From assembly GCA_900299215.1 (NCBI GenBank), contig OMIY01000184.1, forward strand, positions 1-36,308: a stretch of DNA of 36,308 nucleotides, given 5' to 3'. A model generated the notes under the pieces. That model saw only the letters and a program-made list of their open reading frames with translations. It was not told the DNA's origin and ran no database searches. The translations under genes were made by a program, and so were the position numbers. Numbering within the stretch: the first letter of the stretch is position 1; each line of letters starts with the position of its first letter. Positions 24,661 to 31,670 of the stretch are shown in pieces. Source of the DNA: a bacterium (GTDB taxonomy: Bacteria; Bdellovibrionota_B; Oligoflexia; Oligoflexales; CAIYRB01).

Positions 24661-25633
24661 AATTTTTTCTTTAGACCACAGGCAAGACCTAAGCCTCGGT
24701 ATAGCAGAGCGCTTGGGTGTTGGACTGTCACCCGTTGAGATCAGGCAATTCGACGACGGCGAGTTTAAGATCAGGCCACTGATCTCAGTTGCCGGTGATG
24801 ATGTCAGCATCATTGCAACCTTTGTCCGTGAAGGTGGTCTGGGCGTCCATGAGAAATTGTGCCTCGCACTTTTTCTGGCAAGCGCTCTACGTGGTGCTCA
24901 CGCCCAAACGGTTCAATTGATTACCCCGTACCTTTGCTACGCGCGCAAGGACCAACGAACTAAAATGCGCGACCCATTAACTTTGAGATACGTGGCTACC
25001 TTGCTTGAGGCAGCGGGCTTTAGTGGTGTCGTGGCCATGGACGTTCACAATACTGCGGCATTTGAATCGGCATTTCGCGTGCCAGTTGAGCATCTTAGCG
25101 CGCGGGACCTCCTGGCCTCTAGGCTTGCGACCATGGTGAAAACAGTGCCTGTGACTTTAATGTCGCCCGATTTTGGAGGGGCTAAACGCGTTTTCGGTGT
25201 GCGTGACTATTTCAACAAATTGCGTGGATGTGATGACACTAAGTTTGGCTTAGTGGTCAAGGAGCGGGGTTTCGGTGAGGTTAAAGGCGGGCCCGTTCTT
25301 GGTGATGTCAAAGATCGAGTAGTCATATTATTTGACGATCTCATCAGTTCTGGAGGCACCATTAATAAAGCTGCTCGCAGTTGTTTGGAATTAGGAGCTA
25401 ATAAGGTGTTGGTCGCAGCTACTCATATCATTCTCGGTGACGAGACCATCCGTAACCTTGGCGAAAGTGCAATTGATTTTGTGCTTGGAACTAATACCAC
25501 CATGTCAATTGAATCTGTGCCTACAGCACTAACCTCAAAATTTGAATTGATAGACGTGTCGCGCCAATTTGCCAAAACTTCTGAATGCACATCTAGGCTG
25601 GATCCCCTAGCGCAGTCACCGACTCTTGCCTAA
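24656..25633 (+). CDS. prs: Ribose-phosphate pyrophosphokinase-like protein (divergent)
   Basis: It is predicted to make PRPP from ribose 5-phosphate and ATP, feeding nucleotide, His, Trp and NAD synthesis. The N-terminal half has EIRQFDDGEFKIRP, ITPYLCYARKDQRTKMRDPLT (ATP/catalytic loop) and AMDVHN in place of the usual MDLHA. The PRPP-binding loop is VVILFDDLISSGGT (222-235), where most bacterial enzymes have DDMIDTGGT. Two to three changes in the core loop, and the length of 325 aa, place it in a divergent subgroup. It may be a second, specialised PRPP synthetase, or an enzyme with a different diphosphate acceptor. The ATG has GCGGAGG upstream but is masked by a predicted hairpin. It converges with the kinase gene over an inverted repeat. 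Confidence 0.8.
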   Translation: MKIFSLDHRQDLSLGIAERLGVGLSPVEIRQFDDGEFKIRPLISVAGDDVSIIATFVREGGLGVHEKLCLALFLASALRGAHAQTVQLITPYLCYARKDQRTKMRDPLTLRYVATLLEAAGFSGVVAMDVHNTAAFESAFRVPVEHLSARDLLASRLATMVKTVPVTLMSPDFGGAKRVFGVRDYFNKLRGCDDTKFGLVVKERGFGEVKGGPVLGDVKDRVVILFDDLISSGGTINKAARSCLELGANKVLVAATHIILGDETIRNLGESAIDFVLGTNTTMSIESVPTALTSKFELIDVSRQFAKTSECTSRLDPLAQSPTLA

Positions 25634-26656
25634 TTCCAGGGAGGCAAGAGTCAGGTAGCTCAAGGCTTTCTGTCGCCACTTTTTTTGTTCCATTGGAGGG
25701 CAGTCATACAGGTGCCAAAGGCAAAGGCGAGCGCGCAACATAGCTCTGTAGCTCAAGTAAAAACTATGAACTACTGGATGAATGTGATCATCGCTCATGG
25801 CCTGGTAGGTTTCTCGGATTGCTGTGCCAATTTCGTTGGCGCCTAGATAAGTGAGCTCCAAAGTTAGATAGGCGAGTTCATCGGCAGAGTCTAAAATGCG
25901 TAAATCTGGTGAAAACTCCAAGCAATCGAAGATGGGGCAGTCGTCCGTCAGGCAGATGTGTTCAGGTCTCAGGTCACCATGTCCATCGACGATTCGAGCA
26001 TCACAAACACGCGCATTAAAGAGGCGATGATCAGTGATGAGCAAATTCTCAAGCTCACTGATTAGCGATTCAACTAAGGTCGCCGGTAAGTCAAGTTCAG
26101 TTCTCAGCAATAAATCATGCTCGATTTTTAGGCGACGGAGCAAAAGTTCCAAGTGAGCTTCTGGAGCAAGGGTAGATTTTCGGGTTAGTTGGTAAAACGT
26201 GACGAGCTTGCTCGAGAGCTTGTCCACATCGTCAGTTTCAACAGAGTCGGATTTAGCTAGCACATCAAGCATGCGATCATGGGGCAGTCGACGCATATGG
26301 ACAAGCCAGTCGATGACCACACCCGAACCGTCGAGTATTATGTGGCCCTCAGTGTTGCGAGTCACTTTTGTTAGGCCATAATAGACGCTCTGGGCTAAGC
26401 GGCGGTTTAGAGCGATTTCAAGTCGTGCGTTGAAAAGCCTAGCGTCAGCGGTAGAAAGATCGATGAACGGTTTCAGCACCGGCTTTTTTAATTTGAAAAC
26501 TTCGCGTTCAGTAAAGAATAAGTACGATAGATGCGTTTCTCGTAACAGCACGTGATCACATTTGCTGCCAAAGACTTCAGGATGCTGCAAGGCTAGAGGC
26601 AGTTCAGATGGGACTGCCGACGACAAAAAATTTGGCTCGTTTCTGTGTTCTTTCAT
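25616..26656 (-). CDS. COG2187-type aminoglycoside-phosphotransferase-fold kinase
   Basis: It is a cytoplasmic protein with a protein-kinase-like fold that probably phosphorylates a small molecule; the substrate is not known. Family traits are in order: LRETHLSYLFFTEREVFKLKKPV (nucleotide strand and Lys), FNARLEIALNRRLAQSVYYGL, VIDWLVHMRRLPHDRMLD, the catalytic loop VDGHGDLRPEHICL and the metal-binding segment IFDCLEFSPDLR. Some relatives carry an extra P-loop kinase domain at the C-terminus; this one does not (346 aa). The track starts at TTG 26665, but ATG 26656, three codons in, is a better start; neither has a strong ribosome site. Its 3' end overlaps prs by 18 bases on the other strand. 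It diverges from the crystallin-like gene. Confidence 0.8.
   Translation of the reverse strand: MKEHRNEPNFLSSAVPSELPLALQHPEVFGSKCDHVLLRETHLSYLFFTEREVFKLKKPVLKPFIDLSTADARLFNARLEIALNRRLAQSVYYGLTKVTRNTEGHIILDGSGVVIDWLVHMRRLPHDRMLDVLAKSDSVETDDVDKLSSKLVTFYQLTRKSTLAPEAHLELLLRRLKIEHDLLLRTELDLPATLVESLISELENLLITDHRLFNARVCDARIVDGHGDLRPEHICLTDDCPIFDCLEFSPDLRILDSADELAYLTLELTYLGANEIGTAIRETYQAMSDDHIHPVVHSFYLSYRAMLRARLCLWHLYDCPPMEQKKWRQKALSYLTLASLELGKSR
25621..25652. terminator. Inverted repeat shared by the two convergent gene ends
   Basis: GACTCTTGCCT and AGGCAAGAGTC form a perfect eleven-pair stem around a ten-base loop. It covers the prs stop codon and the last codons of the minus-strand kinase. There is no T-run on either side, so a bidirectional terminator is likely but not certain. 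Confidence 0.5.
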
Positions 26657-26843
26657 GGCTACCAACCCATTGACAGAGCAGATCGCCTACTTCACTTGTA
26701 CCAGCTTCACTGGCGTCAGGCCAAGTTCACGGTGGTTGTAAAAAATCACGACTCTTGGCGATTGAGTTTCCAGCGGATTGGGGGTAATGCAGTTATGGGC
26801 GGAAGCCGAGCATAATCAGGGCGTAACCCTCGGAGGCAGCAAG

Positions 26844-27668
26844 ATGAAATTTCGGTCCACTTTAGTCTACGTCAATCTGGCACTGGGAGTATTAGCACCC
26901 AGTCTAGTGACTAGCCAGGTCATGGCTGCTGAAGGTACCGAGGATGCAGATTGCGTAATTTTCTCTGAAAACGACATGAAGGGGGAAACCTGGACGGCAA
27001 AAGTAGGCGGCAAGGATCCGTTTGCTGCCAAGCTCACCGATTGGTGGCAGGGCAAATCCAGCAGTGTATTTGTCCGTCACGGTTACGTGCTTGAGGTCTA
27101 CAGCGAGCCGTATTTTTCTGGCCGCTTCCTGTCTCTGCGGCCAGGACTTAGCAACCTGAATCAAGGCACAGAAGTGGCCAACGGCGTCAGCGTCAATTTG
27201 CAGGACGTCGGCTTTTTGAAGCAGGTGGGTTCCTATCGCTGCCGCGTGGCTACCAGCAAGGTGAGTACTCCGATAGGAGACGCGCCATGGATTGAGGGCG
27301 GTTACTACTACTGGTATTCAGGCGGGAATCACTATGACGAGAAGTGGTTGAAAATGCAGACTGTAAACGGTCACGCAATCATCACGGCTCATTCGGACGA
27401 TACCTATTCGATCAATGTTCAGGACTATGAAATCGACCTCACAGATGGGCTGGTCAAAATAAACTTCAAGGCCTATGGTGGGGTCACGGGTACTACCGAA
27501 TTTGCTTTCAAAATGGCAGCAGCGCGCACAGACTTTCACGGTATGCTGGACGAGCTAGTGGGCACCCTCAAAGTTATTGCACAAGGGTTTTACCGTCCTC
27601 ACGCAGACAAAGTCGCGCCCCCATCGCCAGAGCTAGTGGAATTGGCTGCCTTTTTCGCCACGCTTTGA
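26844..27668 (+). CDS. Secreted protein with a beta/gamma-crystallin-like domain
   Basis: It is not a named family. The signal peptide is MKFRSTLVYVNLALGVLAPSLVTSQVMAA. The mature N-terminal region (about residues 33-120) resembles beta/gamma-crystallin Greek keys: CVIFSENDMKGETW, then LEVYSEPYFSGRFLSLRPG, with the usual Y/F...G core. Such domains often bind calcium and occur in bacterial surface proteins. The C-terminal 150 residues (GGYYYWYSGGNHYDEKWLKM, ITAHSDDTYSINV) look beta-rich and unlike anything I can name. The track starts at 26778, but ATG 26844 has CGGAGG nearby and opens the signal peptide directly (274 aa). The gene stands alone in the same direction as pdh. Its role in envelope or matrix is speculative. 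Confidence 0.68.
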   Translation: MKFRSTLVYVNLALGVLAPSLVTSQVMAAEGTEDADCVIFSENDMKGETWTAKVGGKDPFAAKLTDWWQGKSSSVFVRHGYVLEVYSEPYFSGRFLSLRPGLSNLNQGTEVANGVSVNLQDVGFLKQVGSYRCRVATSKVSTPIGDAPWIEGGYYYWYSGGNHYDEKWLKMQTVNGHAIITAHSDDTYSINVQDYEIDLTDGLVKINFKAYGGVTGTTEFAFKMAAARTDFHGMLDELVGTLKVIAQGFYRPHADKVAPPSPELVELAAFFATL

Positions 27669-27764
27669 GACCGCGCCCAGGGGTGTAATCGCCTGAAATC
27701 ACCGCGTCTTTCGATTGAGGGCGCCAGAACCTTCGAAGCCGAAATAATCTGGGAATTTCAGCTG

Positions 27765-27791
27765 TTGCCAACTGGCGATGGCTGCTATAAC
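27765..27791 (+). promoter_or_regulatory. Candidate promoter of the pyruvate dehydrogenase operon
   Basis: TTGCCA (five of six) and TATAAC (five of six) are separated by 15 bases, slightly short of the ideal 17. It would start transcription about 60 bases before the pdhA ATG. The region 27669-27859 has no other gene. Confidence 0.4.
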
Positions 27792-27814
27792 GAAGAGCGA
27801 CGCCAACTTTCTTT

Positions 27815-27827
27815 CCGGGACTCCCGG
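27815..27827. promoter_or_regulatory. 13-base palindrome in the pdhA leader (possible operator)
   Basis: CCGGGA-C-TCCCGG is a perfect palindrome about 23 bases downstream of the candidate -10 and 32 bases before the ATG. Its position suits a repressor site, but the regulator is unknown. Confidence 0.35.
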
Positions 27828-27859
27828 TTCATCTACCAACTCAAAGTATTGGGCTGATC

Positions 27860-28840
27860 ATGGCAGCAGAGTCTAAATTGAAGTACGATCGTGATTTTCT
27901 AATTTCAGTATACAAAGATATGCTTTTTGGCCGGCGCTTTGAGGAGCGGGTCAATCAGGCTTATCAAAAGGGTAAGTTCGCAGGTTTCTGCCACTTGCAT
28001 ATTGGCCAAGAGGCAGTGTGCATAGGGGTGCAGAGATCGCTGCGTCCAAGCGACTACATGATTTCCGGCTACCGCTCGCATACTCAGGCAATAGCCAAAG
28101 GAATCGATGCCAAAGCAGTATTGTCCGAGCTTTTCGGCAAGTCCGATGGCTGTGTCAGGGGCAAGGGTGGATCGATGCACATGTTTAGCAAGGAGCATCG
28201 GTTTCTCGGTGGTCACGGCATTGTCGGTGGACAAACGCCGATCGCGGCGGGCGTTGGCTTTGCGATCAAATACGACAAAGCTGATGACGTCATGGTTTGT
28301 TACCTCGGCGACGGTGCCTGTAACCAAGGTCAGTTTTTCGAAGCTTTGAATATGGCAGCGGCCTGGGATCTACCGGTTCTTTATATTATCGAGAACAATC
28401 AATACGGCATGGGCACAGATTTCCGTCGGGTGACCAGTGTTGAAAGTTTGGCTAAGCGGGCACTGGCTTTTGATATTGATAATTCGCAGGTCGATGGCAT
28501 GGACGTGCTGAAGGTGTATGACCATGTGAGCAGCATTGTCAGCAAGATGCGCAAAAAGCCGAAGCCGCATTTGCTAGAGGCACATACTTACCGCTACCGC
28601 GGACACTCTGTGTCAGATCCAGGAAGTTACCGGACCAAAGACGAGGTGGCGCAATTCCAGGCCAGAGATCCGATTACGACTTTGGGGGACTATCTGAAGA
28701 AACATAAGGTTGCCACCGAGGACGAACTAAAGTCTTGGGATAGGGAAATCAAGGATCAGATGACTGAGATTGAGGCGTTTGCTGACGCTTCCCCCAAACC
28801 GGATGTCTCTGAACTTTGGGATCATGTTTTTGTCGATTAA
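27860..28840 (+). CDS. pdhA: Pyruvate dehydrogenase E1 component, alpha subunit
   Basis: It forms the TPP-dependent alpha2beta2 E1 with the next gene, decarboxylating pyruvate and acetylating the lipoyl group of E2. The TPP-binding motif GDGACNQGQFFEALNMAAAWDL ends in IIENNQYGMGT (150-185). FCHLHIGQEAVCIG and GYRSHTQAIAKG are usual for E1-alpha, and YRYRGHSVSDPGSYR is the loop phosphorylated in eukaryotic relatives. The 326-aa length is typical of the heterotetrameric type found in alpha-proteobacteria, mitochondria and Gram-positives, rather than the homodimeric AceE of E. coli. No strong ribosome site precedes ATG 27860. The first gene of the pdhA-pdhB-pdhC operon. Confidence 0.95.
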   Translation: MAAESKLKYDRDFLISVYKDMLFGRRFEERVNQAYQKGKFAGFCHLHIGQEAVCIGVQRSLRPSDYMISGYRSHTQAIAKGIDAKAVLSELFGKSDGCVRGKGGSMHMFSKEHRFLGGHGIVGGQTPIAAGVGFAIKYDKADDVMVCYLGDGACNQGQFFEALNMAAAWDLPVLYIIENNQYGMGTDFRRVTSVESLAKRALAFDIDNSQVDGMDVLKVYDHVSSIVSKMRKKPKPHLLEAHTYRYRGHSVSDPGSYRTKDEVAQFQARDPITTLGDYLKKHKVATEDELKSWDREIKDQMTEIEAFADASPKPDVSELWDHVFVD

Positions 28841-28861
28841 GAGCACGAGGAAGTAAAACTT

Positions 28862-29842
28862 ATGGCACTCATTCAATTCCGCGAAGCAATCGGACAGGCC
28901 ATGGCTGAAGAGATGGCCCGCGACGACCGCATATTTCTAATGGGCGAAGAGGTAGCGCAGTACAACGGTGCCTATAAAGTATCGAAGGGTCTGCTCGAAC
29001 AGTTTGGTCCACGCCGAGTCTGGGACTCGCCGATCTCCGAGGCTGGATTTGCCGGTTTAGGTATCGGGGCTGCGATGGTTGGGCTTCGCCCCATTATCGA
29101 GATGATGACTTGGAACTTTGGCATCCAGGGCTTCGACCAGATTGTCAACCATGCCGCTAAAATGTGTTACATGTCTGGTGGTCAGTTCAATGTGCCAATC
29201 GTGTTTCGCGGCCCGAACGGTGCAGCGCACATGCTGGGCTCACAGCATTCGCAAAGTTTCGATGCGATGTTGACCAATGTCCCAGGGATGAAGGTGATTT
29301 CACCGTCAACCCCTTACGATGCCAAAGGGCTACTGAAGTCAGCGATTCGCGACAACAACCCAGTCATCTTTCTCGAGAGCGAAATGATGTACGGGATGAA
29401 GGGAGAGGTCCCCGAGGGTGAGTACCTAATCCCGATTGGCGTCGGTGACATCAAGCGTGCAGGTGAGCACGTCACCATCATTGCTTGGAATAAAATGCTT
29501 CACGTTGCTATGGCTGCTGCCGAGCAGCTTGCCGAGGCTGGAATCAGCGCCGAAGTACTAGACCCCCGTACACTGCAGCCACTTGATGAGGATCTGATTT
29601 TCAATTCCGTTCGAAAGACTCATCGCTTGGTGATTGTCGACGAGGGTTGGGACTTTGCTGCAACGAGCGCGCAGATCTCGGATCGCGTTCAAAAAGAATG
29701 CTTCGACGATCTCGATGCTCCGGTAGCACGAGTCAACTCACTCTTTGTGCCGATGCCATACGCCGAAGACCTCGAGCACGCGGTGTTGCCTACGGCTGAG
29801 CGTGTGGTGGCAGCCGTTAAAGAAGTTATGTACGTCGATTAA
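28862..29842 (+). CDS. pdhB: Pyruvate dehydrogenase E1 component, beta subunit
   Basis: It pairs with PdhA to complete the E1 active site. The N-terminal transketolase-like region has FREAIGQAMAEEMARDDRIFLMGEEVAQYNGAYKVSKGLL and VWDSPISEAGFAGLGIGAAM. The middle has RGPNGAAHMLGSQHSQSFDAM, whose His residues are conserved in E1-beta. The C-terminal domain (AAEQLAEAGISAEVLDPRTLQPLDE) organises dimerisation. The 326-aa length is normal. GAGGAAG lies nine bases before the ATG, and only 21 bases separate it from pdhA. All clear features are intact. Confidence 0.96.
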   Translation: MALIQFREAIGQAMAEEMARDDRIFLMGEEVAQYNGAYKVSKGLLEQFGPRRVWDSPISEAGFAGLGIGAAMVGLRPIIEMMTWNFGIQGFDQIVNHAAKMCYMSGGQFNVPIVFRGPNGAAHMLGSQHSQSFDAMLTNVPGMKVISPSTPYDAKGLLKSAIRDNNPVIFLESEMMYGMKGEVPEGEYLIPIGVGDIKRAGEHVTIIAWNKMLHVAMAAAEQLAEAGISAEVLDPRTLQPLDEDLIFNSVRKTHRLVIVDEGWDFAATSAQISDRVQKECFDDLDAPVARVNSLFVPMPYAEDLEHAVLPTAERVVAAVKEVMYVD

Positions 29843-29900
29843 TCAGCGAATGAACTAGTTGGTCAGAGTTTTTTTGGATCCTTGAGGGAGGCTTAAGAGC

Positions 29901-31199
29901 ATGGCTCGTGTCATAGAAATGCCCAAACTTAGCGACACTATGGAAGAGGGCGGCATCGCCAACTGGCTCAAGAAAGAGGGCGATAAGATCGATGAAGGCG
30001 AGCCTTTGGTCGAGATCGAAACCGACAAGGCTACACAGGAATACGAATCGCCGGAAGAAGGCGTCGTTCTCAAGATATTGGTCCAGCCGGGTAAGACCGT
30101 ACCATTGCGTACGCCCATTGCTGTCGTCGGCACTGCCGGAGAAAAATACGATCTCGGTGCGCTGACTGGCGGTGCTGGCAAGGCCGGAGCGTCGGCTGCG
30201 ACTCAGGTTGCTGCTCCGCTGACTACAGCAAAGGTCCCGACCAAGCCTGCAACACCAGCGGTTACAGCTCAGCCTGTTGGTGGTGGACGCGTCAAAGCAT
30301 CGCCACTCGCGCGCAAGGTTGCAGCCGAATTGGGTGTAGATGTTTCTCAGATCGTCGGCTCCGGTCCCGCTGGCCGAGTCGTTTTGCGCGATATTGAGCA
30401 GAGCTCGGCAGGAGCCCCAGCAGCTGTCTCCACACTTAGCAAACCGAGCCAGCCGCAACCATCTGCACCGCTGCCTACTGCAAGCACCGTCGGTGCCACC
30501 GTGACGCCGGTATCGATGATGCGTAAGACAATCGCCAAAAGGCTGACCGCGGCCAAGAACGAAGCACCACATTTCTACCTAACTGTATCAGCCAACGTCG
30601 CTAAGCTTGAGGCTTGGCGTCAGGAGCTTAATGAGTCTGCTGCCAAGGTAAACGCCAAAGGCGGATCTGTGGCTAAAGTTAGCCTGAACGATGCTGTGAT
30701 CTTGGCGGTGGCTAGGGCACTCAGACACCACCCGCAAGTCAATGCATCGTGGCAGGGTGAGACTATCGTGCATCACGCAGAGGCTCACGTGGCGCTAGCT
30801 GTGGCTTTGCCCGAGGGACTGGTGACGCCAGTGATCCGTCGTGCCGAGGCATTAGGCGTTAGAGAGATCGCAGCTGCTGCCCGAGACCTTGCTACCAAAG
30901 CCAAAGACGGTCTACTAAGCAACGATGCCTACACTGGTGGTACGTTCACGATCTCTAATCTGGGTATGTTCGGTATCGAAGAGTTCACAGCGATTATCAA
31001 CCCACCGCAGGCGGCAATTCTTGCCGTGGGTGCGGCAACTCCTACACCGTGGGTAGACGATCAAGAACGTTTGGTGGTGCAGCACAGGATGAAAATGACC
31101 TTGTCGTGCGATCACCGGGTAGTCGATGGTGCCACTGGGGCGAAGTTCCTGCAAACACTGGTGTCTTATCTCGAAGATCCGATGCTCATGCTGGTTTAA
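29901..31199 (+). CDS. pdhC: Pyruvate dehydrogenase E2, dihydrolipoamide acetyltransferase
   Basis: It transfers the acetyl group from its lipoyl arm to CoA and forms the complex core. One lipoyl domain lies at residues 1-80 with the lipoylated K43 in IETDKATQEYES. An Ala/Pro linker leads to the E1/E3-binding domain (about 131-167, VKASPLARKVAAELGVDVSQ). Another Ala/Pro-rich linker precedes the catalytic domain (about 200-432), with FTISNLGMFGIEEFTAIINPPQAAI and the active-site DHRVVDG (404-410, His405 and Asp409). The ATG at 29901 has GAGGGAGG upstream. No E3 (lpd) gene follows, so dihydrolipoamide dehydrogenase must come from elsewhere, as in many bacteria. A small lipoprotein gene begins three bases after its stop. 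Confidence 0.96.
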   Translation: MARVIEMPKLSDTMEEGGIANWLKKEGDKIDEGEPLVEIETDKATQEYESPEEGVVLKILVQPGKTVPLRTPIAVVGTAGEKYDLGALTGGAGKAGASAATQVAAPLTTAKVPTKPATPAVTAQPVGGGRVKASPLARKVAAELGVDVSQIVGSGPAGRVVLRDIEQSSAGAPAAVSTLSKPSQPQPSAPLPTASTVGATVTPVSMMRKTIAKRLTAAKNEAPHFYLTVSANVAKLEAWRQELNESAAKVNAKGGSVAKVSLNDAVILAVARALRHHPQVNASWQGETIVHHAEAHVALAVALPEGLVTPVIRRAEALGVREIAAAARDLATKAKDGLLSNDAYTGGTFTISNLGMFGIEEFTAIINPPQAAILAVGAATPTPWVDDQERLVVQHRMKMTLSCDHRVVDGATGAKFLQTLVSYLEDPMLMLV

Positions 31200-31202
31200 T
31201 TA

Positions 31203-31556
31203 GTGAAATTTGTTTATCTGACAGTATTGCTTTGCACAGCGCTATCGCTGGGGTGCCGCGCCAAACACAAGTCCCACGCGGACGAGGCGTCGTCACCTCC
31301 AGCTAGCGCTGTTACAGTGGATTCAGGCGAAGCCGAGCCCTCTGAGGCCGCAGAGCCAGCCTCAGTCGAGCTGAAGCAGCCTGAGCTCCTTAATGGCTAT
31401 GACTTTAACGGTCAGCACTCTTGCTTTCCCCTTGCCGCAGGGCGCCGCTGCATTGCGAGCCTCACCTCATTGGCCTCCGCTTGCCGCCAGGTTAATGGTG
31501 AAGTTCTAGTGTGTGAAGATTGCCGTCAACTGTGCAGTCGTCTACTTAAGCCTTAA
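31203..31556 (+). CDS. Small cysteine-rich lipoprotein of unknown function
   Basis: It is a 117-aa protein with a textbook lipoprotein signal: MKFVYLTVLLCTALSLGC, where C18 would be lipidated. A low-complexity Ala/Glu/Ser/Pro linker (about 25-62) follows. The C-terminal part carries six cysteines (in HSCF, RRCIA, SACRQ, VCEDCRQLC), suggesting a small disulfide-bonded or metal-binding head outside the cytoplasm. GTG 31203 begins three bases after the pdhC stop; no ribosome site is obvious, so coupling to pdhC translation is possible. There is no clear functional link to pyruvate dehydrogenase. I do not recognise the family. Confidence 0.7.
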   Translation: MKFVYLTVLLCTALSLGCRAKHKSHADEASSPPASAVTVDSGEAEPSEAAEPASVELKQPELLNGYDFNGQHSCFPLAAGRRCIASLTSLASACRQVNGEVLVCEDCRQLCSRLLKP

Positions 31557-31670
31557 TCTCGCCTCACTCTTGAGTGTCTATATGCAACCACTCGAGCCTT
31601 TTGCGCTTTAGTGTTAAGATATGGATACCGCTAGAACTCTCCTTTAGATTCTTCCCCGAGGACAACAAGT

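Noticed and set aside
29826-30572. 248-aa minus-strand ORF inside pdhC
   Set aside because: It lies opposite the lipoyl and linker coding region of E2; its Cys/Arg-rich composition is a frame artefact.
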